The notes: generated by a model from the sequence alone, not told the origin. Shown: positions 53,873 to 63,797, counted from the first letter of the stretch. The stretch: DNA of 64,000 bases from Devosia sp. 66-14 (GCA_001899085.1 MKVB01000003.1:175035-239034), one strand, 5' to 3'. Translations and numbers: made by a program.

Positions 53873-54616
53873 ATGGCCAGCCTCTACGACGATGCCGATC
53901 TCTATGACCTCGTGGCGCCGGCAGATGCGGCGATGGAGCGCTTCTATGTCGAGACGGCGGGCGGGCCGGGCCGGCGGGTGCTGGAACTTGCCTGCGGCTC
54001 CGGCCGCTTCACCGCGCCGCTGGCCGAGAGCGGAGCGCTGGTGATCGGCGGCGATCTCGCCGAACCGATGCTGACGCGGGCGCGCGCCGCGGTTGCCGAA
54101 CGCGGCGTATCGGCGGAATTCGTCGCGCTCGACATGCGGGATTTCGTGCTCGGGCGGCATTTCGACGCCATCGTCATCGCCGCCAACTCGCTGATGCACC
54201 TGCATAGCCGCGCCGACTTCGCCCGCGCCTTCTCGACGATCCGCCAGCACCTCGCCCCCGGTGGCCGGCTGCTGTTCGACATATTCGTGCCGAGCGCCCG
54301 GCTGCTCAGCCTGCCGGCCGGCGAACGTCAGCTGCTCGGAGTGTTCACGCATCCGCGCCTCGGCGAGATCACCATCGAAGAGACGATCGCCTACGATCCG
54401 ATCACCCAGGTGATGCGGACCGACTGGTACTGGTCCAGCACCGGGCACAGGGATTTCCGCCACACGCCGCTGGAGCTGCGCCAGATCTATCCGCAGGAGC
54501 TGCCGCTGCTGCTGGAAGCGGGCGGCCTGCAGCTGACCGAGCGGTTCGGGGATTTCGACGGCAACCCGCTGGCCGCGGAAAGCCACCGCCAGGTCTGCAT
54601 CTGCACCGTCGCCTAG
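53873..54616 (+). CDS. Class I SAM-dependent methyltransferase
   Basis: A 247-residue soluble methyltransferase. The SAM-binding motif I is VLELACGSGRFTAPLAESG, motif II region GDLAEPMLTRARAAV, then FDAIVIAANSLMHL and APGGRLLFDIFVPS. The start is ATG 53873 with GGAG six bases upstream; the reading from 53819 passes through the grpE terminator and is rejected. The substrate is unknown and the neighbours give no hint. Confidence 0.88.
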   Translation: MASLYDDADLYDLVAPADAAMERFYVETAGGPGRRVLELACGSGRFTAPLAESGALVIGGDLAEPMLTRARAAVAERGVSAEFVALDMRDFVLGRHFDAIVIAANSLMHLHSRADFARAFSTIRQHLAPGGRLLFDIFVPSARLLSLPAGERQLLGVFTHPRLGEITIEETIAYDPITQVMRTDWYWSSTGHRDFRHTPLELRQIYPQELPLLLEAGGLQLTERFGDFDGNPLAAESHRQVCICTVA

Positions 54617-54715
54617 CTGCCGGCGAGCGACGCTGCTGTCGAGCGCGGTCGAACTGGGGCTGGGCCTCGCCAGCCTGTCGGCGTTGCGCGGGTGGCGGAG
54701 CAGAGAAACCGTTCG

Positions 54716-55063
54716 CTAGTTGGCCGTCACCAGGTCGGGGCAGGTGGTGACGTCGTACTTGGCGCCCGGCTTGCCCATCTCGTCGACGACGCGGCTGTCA
54801 TAGGCATCACGCAGTTCGGTGATGGCCGCGTCGTCGTTGCCCTCGGCCTCGAGCATCATGTCGGCGCGGGCGGCAAGGTCGTCGGACCAGGCGCCGTACT
54901 GGTCGCCCTCGGCGTCGTTGCCGGAATCGTAGGCATCGGTGGAGAGCCAGTAGAAGGCGCTGCCGCACCAGAGCAGCCGGTCGGCAGCCGAGGACGGCTG
55001 CCCCGCTGCGGCAGGTGCGGCCAGCAATCCGATCAGCAGCGCCCCGGCAACGACCCTACGCAT
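54716..55063 (-). CDS. Small exported two-cysteine protein (family member 1)
   Basis: A 115-residue protein with a signal peptide (MRRVVAGALLIGLLAAPAAA). The mature part has LWCGSAFYWL with Cys33 and a second cysteine, Cys108, near the C-terminus (DVTTCPDLV), with helices between. Two more proteins at 55720 and 56754 have the same layout: an aromatic residue, CysGly, any residue, small residue, aromatic, then one cysteine near the end. No characterised family is recognised. It ends the pncA-containing minus-strand group. Confidence 0.75.
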   Translation of the reverse strand: MRRVVAGALLIGLLAAPAAAGQPSSAADRLLWCGSAFYWLSTDAYDSGNDAEGDQYGAWSDDLAARADMMLEAEGNDDAAITELRDAYDSRVVDEMGKPGAKYDVTTCPDLVTAN

Positions 55064-55070
55064 CTGTTCC

Positions 55071-55703
55071 TCAACCGATATCCCCGGCGACGATTCGCTT
55101 GACGCCGACGGCGTTCATGTCGGCCCAGGCTTGCGCCAGCGAGCCGGACGTATCGATGGCGCGGCAGGCGTCCTCGATCACGTAAGTCTCGAACCCGGCG
55201 CGGGCCGAATCGACTGCCGTCCAGTTGACGCAGAAATCGGTGGCAAGACCAGCGATGAACAGCCGCTTGAATTTGCGTTCGCGCAGATAGCCCTCGAGCC
55301 CGGTCTTGGTCTTGCGGTCGGCCTCCTGGAAGCCGGAGTAGGAATCGACCACCTCGTGGTAGCCCTTGCGGATCACCAGCTGGGTGTGGGGCAGCTCGAT
55401 CTCGGCCGAGAACTCGGCGCCGTGCGTATCCCAGACGCAGTGATCCGGCCACAGCACCTGCGGCCCGTAAGGCAGCTCCATGATCTCGAACGGCTTGGCG
55501 CCGGCATGGCTCGAGGCGAACGAGATATGGCCGCGCGGGTGCCAGTCCTGGGTCATGCCGACATTCTCGAAACGTCGACCCAGCCGGTTGATCGGGATGA
55601 TGATCTCGTCGCCGCCGGCGACGGCGAGTTTACCGCCGGGGAGGAAATCATATTGCAGGTCGACCACGAGGAAGAGGTCGTCGGAACGGGGCGTGAGGGC
55701 CAT
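55071..55703 (-). CDS. pncA: Nicotinamidase
   Basis: PncA converts nicotinamide to nicotinate for NAD salvage. The 210-residue protein has the catalytic triad Asp15 (LVVDLQYDF), Lys113 (VIRKGYHE) and Cys158 (GLATDFCVNWTA), and the metal site Asp53/His55/His59 (TQDWHPRGH). It lies on the minus strand between two genes for related small exported proteins, 7 bases before the one at 54716 and 16 bases after the one at 55720, so all three are probably cotranscribed. Confidence 0.95.
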   Translation of the reverse strand: MALTPRSDDLFLVVDLQYDFLPGGKLAVAGGDEIIIPINRLGRRFENVGMTQDWHPRGHISFASSHAGAKPFEIMELPYGPQVLWPDHCVWDTHGAEFSAEIELPHTQLVIRKGYHEVVDSYSGFQEADRKTKTGLEGYLRERKFKRLFIAGLATDFCVNWTAVDSARAGFETYVIEDACRAIDTSGSLAQAWADMNAVGVKRIVAGDIG

Positions 55704-55719
55704 GCTGGTCTTGTCTATC

Positions 55720-56097
55720 TCATTGGCCGATCAGGGCCGAACAATCCTGAAATGAATAGGCGGCGTCATCGGTAGCACGGGTCGAGCCGTTGACGACACG
55801 GCCGATGGACGCTTCGAGGTCGCCGCGGTAGTCGGCCAGCGCCTCGTCGGTATAGCCGGCCTCGAGGTAAATCGGGATGGCCCGCTGCAACAGCAACTGG
55901 CCGCCATCGGCATAGACCTTGGCCGAAGCGAGCTTTTCCGGCGTGGCGTCGGCCGGGGCGTCGCGGGTCATCAGCTCGAAGGCGGTGCCGCACCACATGT
56001 CCATCTGCGCCTCGGCCGGCACTTCCTGCGCCAGCACGGCAAGCGGCAGCAGGGTCAGGGCCGCGATCGACGGGGCGATGACAAGGAACCTCAGCAT
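55720..56097 (-). CDS. Small exported two-cysteine protein (family member 2)
   Basis: A 125-residue protein with signal peptide MLRFLVIAPSIAALTLLPLA and a mature part carrying MWCGTAFEL (Cys36) and a second cysteine near the end (FQDCSAL, Cys119). It is the first gene of the group with pncA. The start is ATG 56095-56097 after GGGGAACACGACC; this 18-bp ribosome-binding segment is tandemly duplicated (56093-56128), so the longer reading from 56130 is probably an artefact of the duplication. Function unknown. Confidence 0.75.
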   Translation of the reverse strand: MLRFLVIAPSIAALTLLPLAVLAQEVPAEAQMDMWCGTAFELMTRDAPADATPEKLASAKVYADGGQLLLQRAIPIYLEAGYTDEALADYRGDLEASIGRVVNGSTRATDDAAYSFQDCSALIGQ

Positions 56098-56128
56098 GGT
56101 CGTGTTCCCCAGGATAGTCGTATTCCCC
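56093..56128. repeat. 18-bp tandem duplication at a ribosome binding site
   Basis: On the plus strand AGCATGGTCGTGTTCCCC (56093-56110) is followed at once by AGGATAGTCGTATTCCCC (56111-56128), 15 of 18 bases equal. Each copy holds a GGGGAA ribosome binding site on the minus strand; only the proximal one keeps the ATG. Confidence 0.8.
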
Positions 56129-56375
56129 AAGCCGGCGACGAGCGCTTCTTAGACCATAACCGGGGCGGCAACGACAAGCCGGGTCGGCGCCGCTCCCGCG
56201 TCCGGCGCCGGCTGGTGAGATTTCTCTAACCAAGCCGACCGGCAGCCTTTGAGGCATAATCGACTAAAATGCTAAGCGAAAGCCGGCGCCGCTTCCGGGT
56301 GCCGGGGTTTCGGTGATCGCGGGATCGAACTGGACTTCCCTCGAGCGTGCCGATCCCGCCTTTCGGGGGCCTAAC

Positions 56376-56711
56376 TTGAAACTGTCGATCGTGGGTGGCG
56401 CCGCCGCCCTGCTGCTGCTGGCGCTGCCAGGCGCCGCCTTGGCCGAAGACCTGACCTTCACGCTGACCAACAACTCGTCCTATGCGGTCAAGAGCCTGTT
56501 CACCTCGCCGGCCGATGTCGACAGCTGGGAAGAAGACGTGTTCGCCGACAAATACCTGCCGGCCGGCAACTATATCGAAGTCACCATCGGCGACGGCCGC
56601 GAGCAGTGCGTCTACGATATGAAATTCGTGCTCGAGGACGATTCCGAGTTCATCGAACCGGCAGTCGATCTGTGCGAACTGGGCGAGTATACGCTCACCG
56701 ACGCGACCTGA
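56376..56711 (+). CDS. Small exported hypothetical protein
   Basis: A protein of about 111 residues with a signal peptide (LKLSIVGGAAALLLLALPGA). The mature part is acidic, likely all-beta (DLTFTLTNNSSYAVKSLFTSP), with two cysteines (REQCVYDM; VDLCELG). The best start is TTG 56376; GTG 56313 would add 21 hydrophilic residues before the signal peptide. It stands between two members of the two-cysteine family but does not share their motif. I do not recognise a characterised family. Confidence 0.7.
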   Translation: MKLSIVGGAAALLLLALPGAALAEDLTFTLTNNSSYAVKSLFTSPADVDSWEEDVFADKYLPAGNYIEVTIGDGREQCVYDMKFVLEDDSEFIEPAVDLCELGEYTLTDAT

Positions 56712-56753
56712 GTCCGAGGGCGGCGCCGGGGTGCTGCCCTCGATCCGACCGCC

Positions 56754-57095
56754 CTAGTTCAGGTTGCTCTTTGAGCCGCAGTCCTTGTAGCGGTAGCGCT
56801 TGGCAGCGACGTCGGCCTTGGCCTGCTTCTCATAGGCGGGCTTCAGCGCGTTGACTTCACGCCGCGAGTACCCGACGGCGAGGCCATAGGAGTAACTCAG
56901 CCACTCCTTGCCATAGGCGCGGATCACGCGAGCCGCGGCCGGATCGCCGCCTGCCGAGATGGCCCGCGCCGCCTCGAGATAGACATGTCCGCAATAGAGC
57001 GCCTTGTCGGCCCGCTTCGGCAGGTCACCGCCGGCAATTGCCGTGGAAGTAACGACGGCGGCCAGGCCGCCCGCCAGCAGCAAGGTTCTGATCAT
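56754..57095 (-). CDS. Small exported two-cysteine protein (family member 3)
   Basis: A 113-residue protein with signal peptide MIRTLLLAGGLAAVVTSTAIA, then KALYCGHVYLEAAR (Cys35) and a C-terminal cysteine (RYKDCGSK, Cys106). The layout matches members at 54716 and 55720. The start is ATG 57093-57095 with GAGGGG four bases upstream; the longer reading to 57239 lacks a signal peptide at its start and is rejected. Function unknown. Confidence 0.75.
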   Translation of the reverse strand: MIRTLLLAGGLAAVVTSTAIAGGDLPKRADKALYCGHVYLEAARAISAGGDPAAARVIRAYGKEWLSYSYGLAVGYSRREVNALKPAYEKQAKADVAAKRYRYKDCGSKSNLN

Positions 57096-57254
57096 TTCGC
57101 CCCTCATCGCGCCGACCGAATGGTGCAAGCACTTGCGATGACTATGGAAAATCGGTGGACCATGGTCAATCACGATCGCCGCGGCGACAGTTGTCCACGC
57201 TGCCGGGGCCGGTAAATCAGGCTCGTGGTTTCGTGACATTGTGCCCGGACTGCG

Positions 57255-57283
57255 CTTGCACCCCCAAAAGCCCCCTCCTATAT
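57255..57283 (+). promoter_or_regulatory. RpoH (sigma-32) promoter of dnaK
   Basis: CTTGCA (57255-57260), 17 bases, then CTATAT (57278-57283) closely match the alphaproteobacterial heat-shock promoter. A leader of about 105 bases separates it from the dnaK ATG. Confidence 0.7.
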
Positions 57284-57399
57284 AGCGCTCAAGGCCCGGC
57301 GACGGGTCAATTTCAACACGGGAACCCGGACACCCGCGAGGGACCAGGAACTGCCGGATGGGGTTTCATCCGGGTTCGCCAGGAAAGAGGCAGTAGGTT

Positions 57400-59307
<1,908 letters not shown>

Positions 59308-59371
59308 GGCCGACAAGACGCCCCTTGAGGACGACGGATGGTCGCCTCCGGCCCATCGCGTAACTGAATTG

Positions 59372-59403
59372 GAAAGGCCCGGCGATTGCCGGGCCTTTCT
59401 GTT
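59372..59403 (+). terminator. Rho-independent terminator of dnaK
   Basis: GAAAGGCCCGGC (59372-59383) pairs with GCCGGGCCTTTC (59388-59399), with TGTTT after. It stands 64 bases downstream of the dnaK stop and just before the unknown gene at 59426, so dnaK and dnaJ are not on one simple transcript. Confidence 0.85.
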
Positions 59404-59425
59404 TGCCGATGTGCTAGGGATATGG

Positions 59426-59878
59426 ATGTTCCCAGATCTCAGCAAGTTCACCGAACCGGACAAGCTCCGGAAGCTCCTGTTCAACGCCCGCCGGCTCGGG
59501 CATCACGACTATGCATTCGAGATCCACATGCGGATCGCCGAGCTGGCCGGGTTGCCGTTTGAGGACGCGCTGGAGCGAGAGTTCTGGACAGCGGTCAGCT
59601 ACGCCGAAGAGGTCAAGACCGAGGAAAACGGACGGACCACGCGGTTGCTGCGAACGCGGCAGAAGCACAAGCGGGCAGGCGCCATCCAATGCCTGGTGGA
59701 CTGGGCTGTGGACCCGGCCACGACCGATGGCTTCGCAGTTCTCGTGGAACACGGTCGGCCGGATCTGACGGGGGAAGCGATCGTTATCCGTCACGCGGAC
59801 AAGTTTCCCGCCGACGCGGTTGCCAAGGCCGCGGCCAAGCTCGCGGCGCACGGCATCAGCCGCGAACAGCTTGTATAG
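59426..59878 (+). CDS. Hypothetical protein between dnaK and dnaJ
   Basis: A 150-residue soluble protein, mostly helical, with a basic stretch (RLLRTRQKHKRAG) followed by a conserved-looking region (QCLVDWAVDPATTDGFAVLVEHGRPDL). ATG 59426 follows AGGGA with five-base spacing. No signal peptide or membrane segment. I do not recognise the family; the basic patch would allow nucleic acid contact, but that is a guess. Confidence 0.7.
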   Translation: MFPDLSKFTEPDKLRKLLFNARRLGHHDYAFEIHMRIAELAGLPFEDALEREFWTAVSYAEEVKTEENGRTTRLLRTRQKHKRAGAIQCLVDWAVDPATTDGFAVLVEHGRPDLTGEAIVIRHADKFPADAVAKAAAKLAAHGISREQLV

Positions 59879-59895
59879 GGTCGGCCATCCACTTC

Positions 59896-59911
59896 CGTTT
59901 CACGTGAATCA
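59896..59911. other. parS-like 16-mer (14 of 16 matches)
   Basis: CGTTTCACGTGAATCA matches the ParB-binding consensus TGTTTCACGTGAAACA at 14 positions, in the intergenic gap between the gene at 59426 and the esterase. parS sites normally cluster near the replication origin. Confidence 0.5.
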
Positions 59912-60119
59912 CCCGCAAAATCAATGGCTCCGGAATTGTTCCGGGACCTGGTATTTTTCCGCATTGCTGCCGCACCCCCGCCCAAATGTCTTCACATCCG
60001 CCACCGATGTTGGCCAGATTGAAGTGGGCATTGACCGTCAGCAGCGGATGCCCGAAGGCAGCAGCCGATACCCAGGGCCAGGGACCGGATGCTGAGGGCG
60101 GACTTCGAAAGGACTATCT

Positions 60120-61145
60120 ATGTCATCGGTTGAGGTGCGGAGTTTCGCCGAGAACGGCGATCTCCATGCAGCGGATGCCGCGCCGGTGGAGCGGCTCGAC
60201 GCCGATATGAGCCACGTCCTCAACGTGCTGCAGGCGATGGGCGGCAAGCGCATCGAAGAGTGCCGCGCGCCGGAGGCGCGGGCGCTCCCGACGCTCGACA
60301 TGGCGCTGCGCCGCATCCTGCGCGACCAGGTCGACGATATGGGCATCGGCATGGAGATGCGCCTGATCTCCGGCCCCACCGACGAGATCCGCGCCCGCAT
60401 CTACGTGCCGCAGAACGACATCGTCACCGGCCTCAGACCGATGATCCTGTTCCTGCATGGCGGCGGCTTCGTGCTCGGCGATGTCGACCATTACGACGCG
60501 ACGCCGCGCGCGCTGGCCGCCCGCACCGGGGCGGTGGTGGTTTCGGCACATTATCGGCAGGCGCCGGAGCACCGCTTCCCGGCGGCGCATGAGGACGCCT
60601 ACGCGGCATGGACCTGGCTGCTTGAGCACGCCGAGTCACTGGGCGGCGATGCCCGGCGCGTCGCCATCGTCGGCGAAGGCTCGGGCGGCAACCTCGCCGT
60701 CAACGTGGCGCTCAGGGCGCGGGCGGAAGAGGCGCGGGCGCCCATCCATCTGGGCCTCGTGACGCCGATGACGGCGATGCTGTTCGACCTGCCCTCGCAT
60801 GTCCAGAATGCCGGTACCTTCCCTTACTCCACCGCGACGCTGGAATGGGCGGCGCGCAAGCTGTTCCGCACGAAGGACGATGCGCACGACGCCCGCATGA
60901 ACATTGCCGGTCGCGTCGACCTCGCAGGATTGCCGCCGGCGACCATCATCCTCGCCGAGGCCGATCCACTGCGCTCGGAAGGCGAGGCGCTGGCCGATGC
61001 GCTGCGCCGGTCGGGGGTCTGGGTCGACATGACGACCTACGAGGGCGTGACACACGGCTTCTTCGGGCTCTACCGCATCGTCAACAAGGCGATGTTCGCG
61101 CAGGGCCAGCTCGGCCGCAACCTCGCCTCGGCCTTCGGCGCCTGA
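60120..61145 (+). CDS. Alpha/beta hydrolase, hormone-sensitive lipase type
   Basis: A 341-residue esterase. The HSL-family oxyanion motif is LHGGGFVLGD, the nucleophile Ser is in GEGSGGN (usual form GDSAGG), Asp in LAEADPLRSEG and His in GVTHGFFG. It has an N-terminal cap of about 90 residues. ATG 60120 follows AAAGGA. It sits between dnaK and dnaJ with no obvious chaperone link. The natural substrate, likely a short-chain ester, is unknown. Confidence 0.92.
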   Translation: MSSVEVRSFAENGDLHAADAAPVERLDADMSHVLNVLQAMGGKRIEECRAPEARALPTLDMALRRILRDQVDDMGIGMEMRLISGPTDEIRARIYVPQNDIVTGLRPMILFLHGGGFVLGDVDHYDATPRALAARTGAVVVSAHYRQAPEHRFPAAHEDAYAAWTWLLEHAESLGGDARRVAIVGEGSGGNLAVNVALRARAEEARAPIHLGLVTPMTAMLFDLPSHVQNAGTFPYSTATLEWAARKLFRTKDDAHDARMNIAGRVDLAGLPPATIILAEADPLRSEGEALADALRRSGVWVDMTTYEGVTHGFFGLYRIVNKAMFAQGQLGRNLASAFGA

Positions 61146-61218
61146 ACTCGGGCGAATGCCAGCGACTGGTGGAAAAGTCACACCGGGCACGTACGTCGGC
61201 CTCCGAGGCTCGATAGTG

Positions 61219-61247
61219 TTGCCGTCTGGCACCAGAGTACTTATCTA
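61219..61247 (+). promoter_or_regulatory. Candidate promoter of dnaJ
   Basis: TTGCCG (61219-61224), 17 bases, then TATCTA (61242-61247), 47 bases before the dnaJ start. It resembles a housekeeping rather than a heat-shock promoter and suggests that dnaJ has its own transcription start. Confidence 0.45.
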
Positions 61248-61293
61248 GGCCGAATGCCTGATGCGGGGCGCAGGCAACCAAGGACAAGGCCGA

Positions 61294-62415
61294 TTGGCGA
61301 AACGCGATTTTTATGAAGTGCTCGGGGTGCCCAAAGGCGCCGACGAAGCGGTGCTGAAAGGCGCCTACCGCAAGCTTGCGATGCAGTTCCACCCGGACCG
61401 CAACCCGGGCAATGCCGAAGCCGAACACAAGTTCAAGGAAATCAGCGAGGCCTACGACACGCTGAAGGACCCGCAGAAGCGCGCCGCCTATGACCGCTTC
61501 GGCCATGCGGCGTTCGAGAATGGCGGACGCGGGCCGGCCGGATTCGGGCCAGAGTTCACCTCGTCGATGTCCGACATCTTCGAGGATATCTTCGGCGACT
61601 TCATGGGCGGGCGCGGCCGCGGCGGCCAGTCCCGGCTGCGCGGCTCGGACCTGCGCTACAATCTCGAGATCAGCCTCGAAGAGGCATTTGCGGGCCGCAC
61701 CGTCGATATCGACGTACCGACGCTCGCCACCTGCGACACCTGCGAAGGCTCCGGCGCCAAGCCGGGCACCGGCATGTCGACCTGCCGGCATTGCAATGGC
61801 CAGGGCAAGGTCCGCGCCGCCCAGGGCTTCTTCACCATCGAGCGGACCTGCCCGATCTGTAATGGCCGCGGCCAGATCCTCGAACAGCCCTGCACCGATT
61901 GCGGCGGCCAGGGTCGCCGGCAACAGAACCGGACGCTCAGCGTCGATATCCCCAAGGGCATCGAGGACGGCACCCGCATCCGGCTCGCCAATGAAGGCGA
62001 GGCAGGCTTACGCGGTGGACCGCCGGGCGACCTCTACATCTTCATCTCGATCAAGCCGCACGACCTGTTCCAACGCGACGGCGCCGATCTCTATGCCCGC
62101 GTGCCGATCGCCATGACCACGGCGGCGCTGGGCGGCGAGTTCGAGGTGCCAACGCTCGACGCGGCGCGGGCCCGGGTGAAAGTCTCGTCTGGCACCCAGC
62201 CCGGCCAGCGTGTCCGCCTCAAGGGCAAGGGCATGCCGGTGCTGCGCTCCAAAGATTTCGGCGATCTCTACGTGCAGCTCGACGTCGAGACGCCGCAGAG
62301 CCTTTCGAAGCGCCAGCGCGAGCTGCTGGAAGAGTTCGAACGCGAATCGACGCGGGAGAACTCGCCGACGTCGGAAGGGTTCTTCGTCAAGCTGAAGAGC
62401 CTGTTCGAGAACTAG
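61294..62415 (+). CDS. dnaJ: Chaperone protein DnaJ (Hsp40, type I)
   Basis: DnaJ delivers substrates to DnaK and stimulates its ATPase. The 373-residue protein has a J domain with the HPD motif (QFHPDRN), a Gly/Phe-rich linker, four zinc-finger repeats ([32 protein letters not shown]) and two C-terminal beta domains. The start is TTG 61294, giving the typical [11 protein letters not shown], with AAGGA nine bases upstream; the ATG at 61261 would add an unusual 11-residue tail. A large inverted repeat follows. Confidence 0.97.
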   Translation: MAKRDFYEVLGVPKGADEAVLKGAYRKLAMQFHPDRNPGNAEAEHKFKEISEAYDTLKDPQKRAAYDRFGHAAFENGGRGPAGFGPEFTSSMSDIFEDIFGDFMGGRGRGGQSRLRGSDLRYNLEISLEEAFAGRTVDIDVPTLATCDTCEGSGAKPGTGMSTCRHCNGQGKVRAAQGFFTIERTCPICNGRGQILEQPCTDCGGQGRRQQNRTLSVDIPKGIEDGTRIRLANEGEAGLRGGPPGDLYIFISIKPHDLFQRDGADLYARVPIAMTTAALGGEFEVPTLDAARARVKVSSGTQPGQRVRLKGKGMPVLRSKDFGDLYVQLDVETPQSLSKRQRELLEEFERESTRENSPTSEGFFVKLKSLFEN

Positions 62416-62448
62416 GGCGGCGACCAAGCTGGGCTTAGGCGGCACGAA

Positions 62449-62581
62449 AAGGCCCCCTCACCCGGCGCTTCGCGGCGACCTCTCCCCCAGGGAGAGGTGG
62501 TCGTGGGGCAGGATCGGGCCACAGCTTCACCTCTCCCTTGGGGGGAGAGGTCGCCGCGAAGCGGCGGGTGAGGGGGCCTTT
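62449..62581. repeat. Long inverted repeat after dnaJ (copy 10)
   Basis: The two arms, about 51 bases each (62449-62500 and 62529-62581), are nearly perfect complements: AAAGGCCCCCTCACCCG at the left end pairs with CGGGTGAGGGGGCCTTT at the right. A 28-base loop lies between. The right end runs into TTTG, so it can act as a terminator for dnaJ. Confidence 0.88.
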
Positions 62582-62613
62582 GCGGCGTAGCGCAGATCGG
62601 CTAGCTCTAGCGC

Positions 62614-63189
62614 ATGACCCTCGACACTCCTCCCCCCAAGACCGCCATCACCATCTGTGGTTCGCTGCGCAAGGACTCGATCAACGAACCCTTGCGCCGG
62701 CACATGTCGGCCAAGCTCAGCGAAGCCGGGGTGATCGTCACCGATCTCGACCTGCGCGAGTTCGAGATGCCGATCTTCAACCAGGATATCGAGGATGCCG
62801 GCGAGACGCCGGAGGCGGCGAAGCGCCTGGCGGACATGTTCCGTAGCCACGACATCGTGCTGATCATCAGCCCCGAGTATAATGGCGGGGTAACGCCGCT
62901 GATCGCCAACCTGATCTCCTGGGTCAGCCGCGAAAAGCCGAACCCGTTCAAGCATGCGGTATTCGGCATTGGCGGGATCAGCGACGGCAAGTACGCGACC
63001 ATCTTCGCGCTGTCGCACCTGCGTGACTCCTTGAGCAAGATCGGCGCCCTGGTGGTGCCGACGCTGCTCGGGCTCGGGCCCTACCCGGACGTACTCGACG
63101 AGAGCGGCGCGCCGAACGAAGCCAACATCAAGTGGAAGGTCGGCCAGATGGTGCGCGAGCTGACGCATTTTTCGCGCGGCGGCATCTGA
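62614..63189 (+). CDS. NADPH-dependent FMN reductase family protein
   Basis: A 191-residue flavodoxin-fold protein related to ChrR/YieF quinone and azo reductases. The FMN phosphate loop is ICGSLRKDSIN and the conserved SPEYNGGVTPLIANLISW lies near residues 86-105. Such enzymes reduce quinones or chromate using NADPH. No strong ribosome binding site precedes ATG 62614. Its stop overlaps the next start (TGATG), so the two are coupled. Confidence 0.92.
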   Translation: MTLDTPPPKTAITICGSLRKDSINEPLRRHMSAKLSEAGVIVTDLDLREFEMPIFNQDIEDAGETPEAAKRLADMFRSHDIVLIISPEYNGGVTPLIANLISWVSREKPNPFKHAVFGIGGISDGKYATIFALSHLRDSLSKIGALVVPTLLGLGPYPDVLDESGAPNEANIKWKVGQMVRELTHFSRGGI

Positions 63190-63797
63190 TGTACGCGCTC
63201 TATGTCACCCACCCGGAAGTGGTGATCGACCCCAATGTGGCGACGCCCCGCTGGGGGCTGTCCAGCGTAGGCCGGGCGCGAGCAGAACGTTTTGCGAACC
63301 ATGTCCTTGTCCAAGGGCTGACCCGATTGGTTTCGAGCACGGAAACCAAGGCTCTCGAGCTTGCGGCGGTTCTCGCCGCAGGTTGCGGCGCGCCTGTGGA
63401 CAGCGGGGATAAGTTCGATGAGAACGACCGCCGCAGTACCGGTTTTGTTCCCTCGGCCCGCTTCGAGGCGCTGGCCGATGCGATGTTCGCCCACCCCGAT
63501 GAGTCGGCGGAAGGCTGGGAGACGGCGCGCGACGCGCAACACCGGGTGGTCGGCGCCTTCAACGAGGTGCTGGCGGGGCACGATGCGACCAAGCCGATCG
63601 GCTTCACCGGGCATGGCGCGGTGGGGACATTGCTGAAGTGCCATCTCGGCGGGCTGAAGATCGCCCGCTCCGAGGACCAGCGGCGCATCGGCCACCCGGG
63701 CGGCGGCAATGTCTTCGTGGTGCGGCTCAGCGACCGGAAGCTCATGACCGACTGGATCCCGATGGAGGCGCTGCCTGAGGGGATCGAGGGGCTTTAG
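63189..63797 (+). CDS. Histidine phosphatase superfamily-like protein with altered first motif
   Basis: A 202-residue protein with the layout of the phosphoglycerate mutase-like family: an N-terminal His (VTHPEVVIDP), a first-helix region GLSSVGRARAERFA, ETKALELAA, and the second catalytic His in FTGHGAVGTLL. The usual RHG at the start is replaced by THP, so the arginine is missing and activity is doubtful. The ATG at 63189 overlaps the stop of the FMN reductase gene. Confidence 0.8.
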   Translation: MYALYVTHPEVVIDPNVATPRWGLSSVGRARAERFANHVLVQGLTRLVSSTETKALELAAVLAAGCGAPVDSGDKFDENDRRSTGFVPSARFEALADAMFAHPDESAEGWETARDAQHRVVGAFNEVLAGHDATKPIGFTGHGAVGTLLKCHLGGLKIARSEDQRRIGHPGGGNVFVVRLSDRKLMTDWIPMEALPEGIEGL

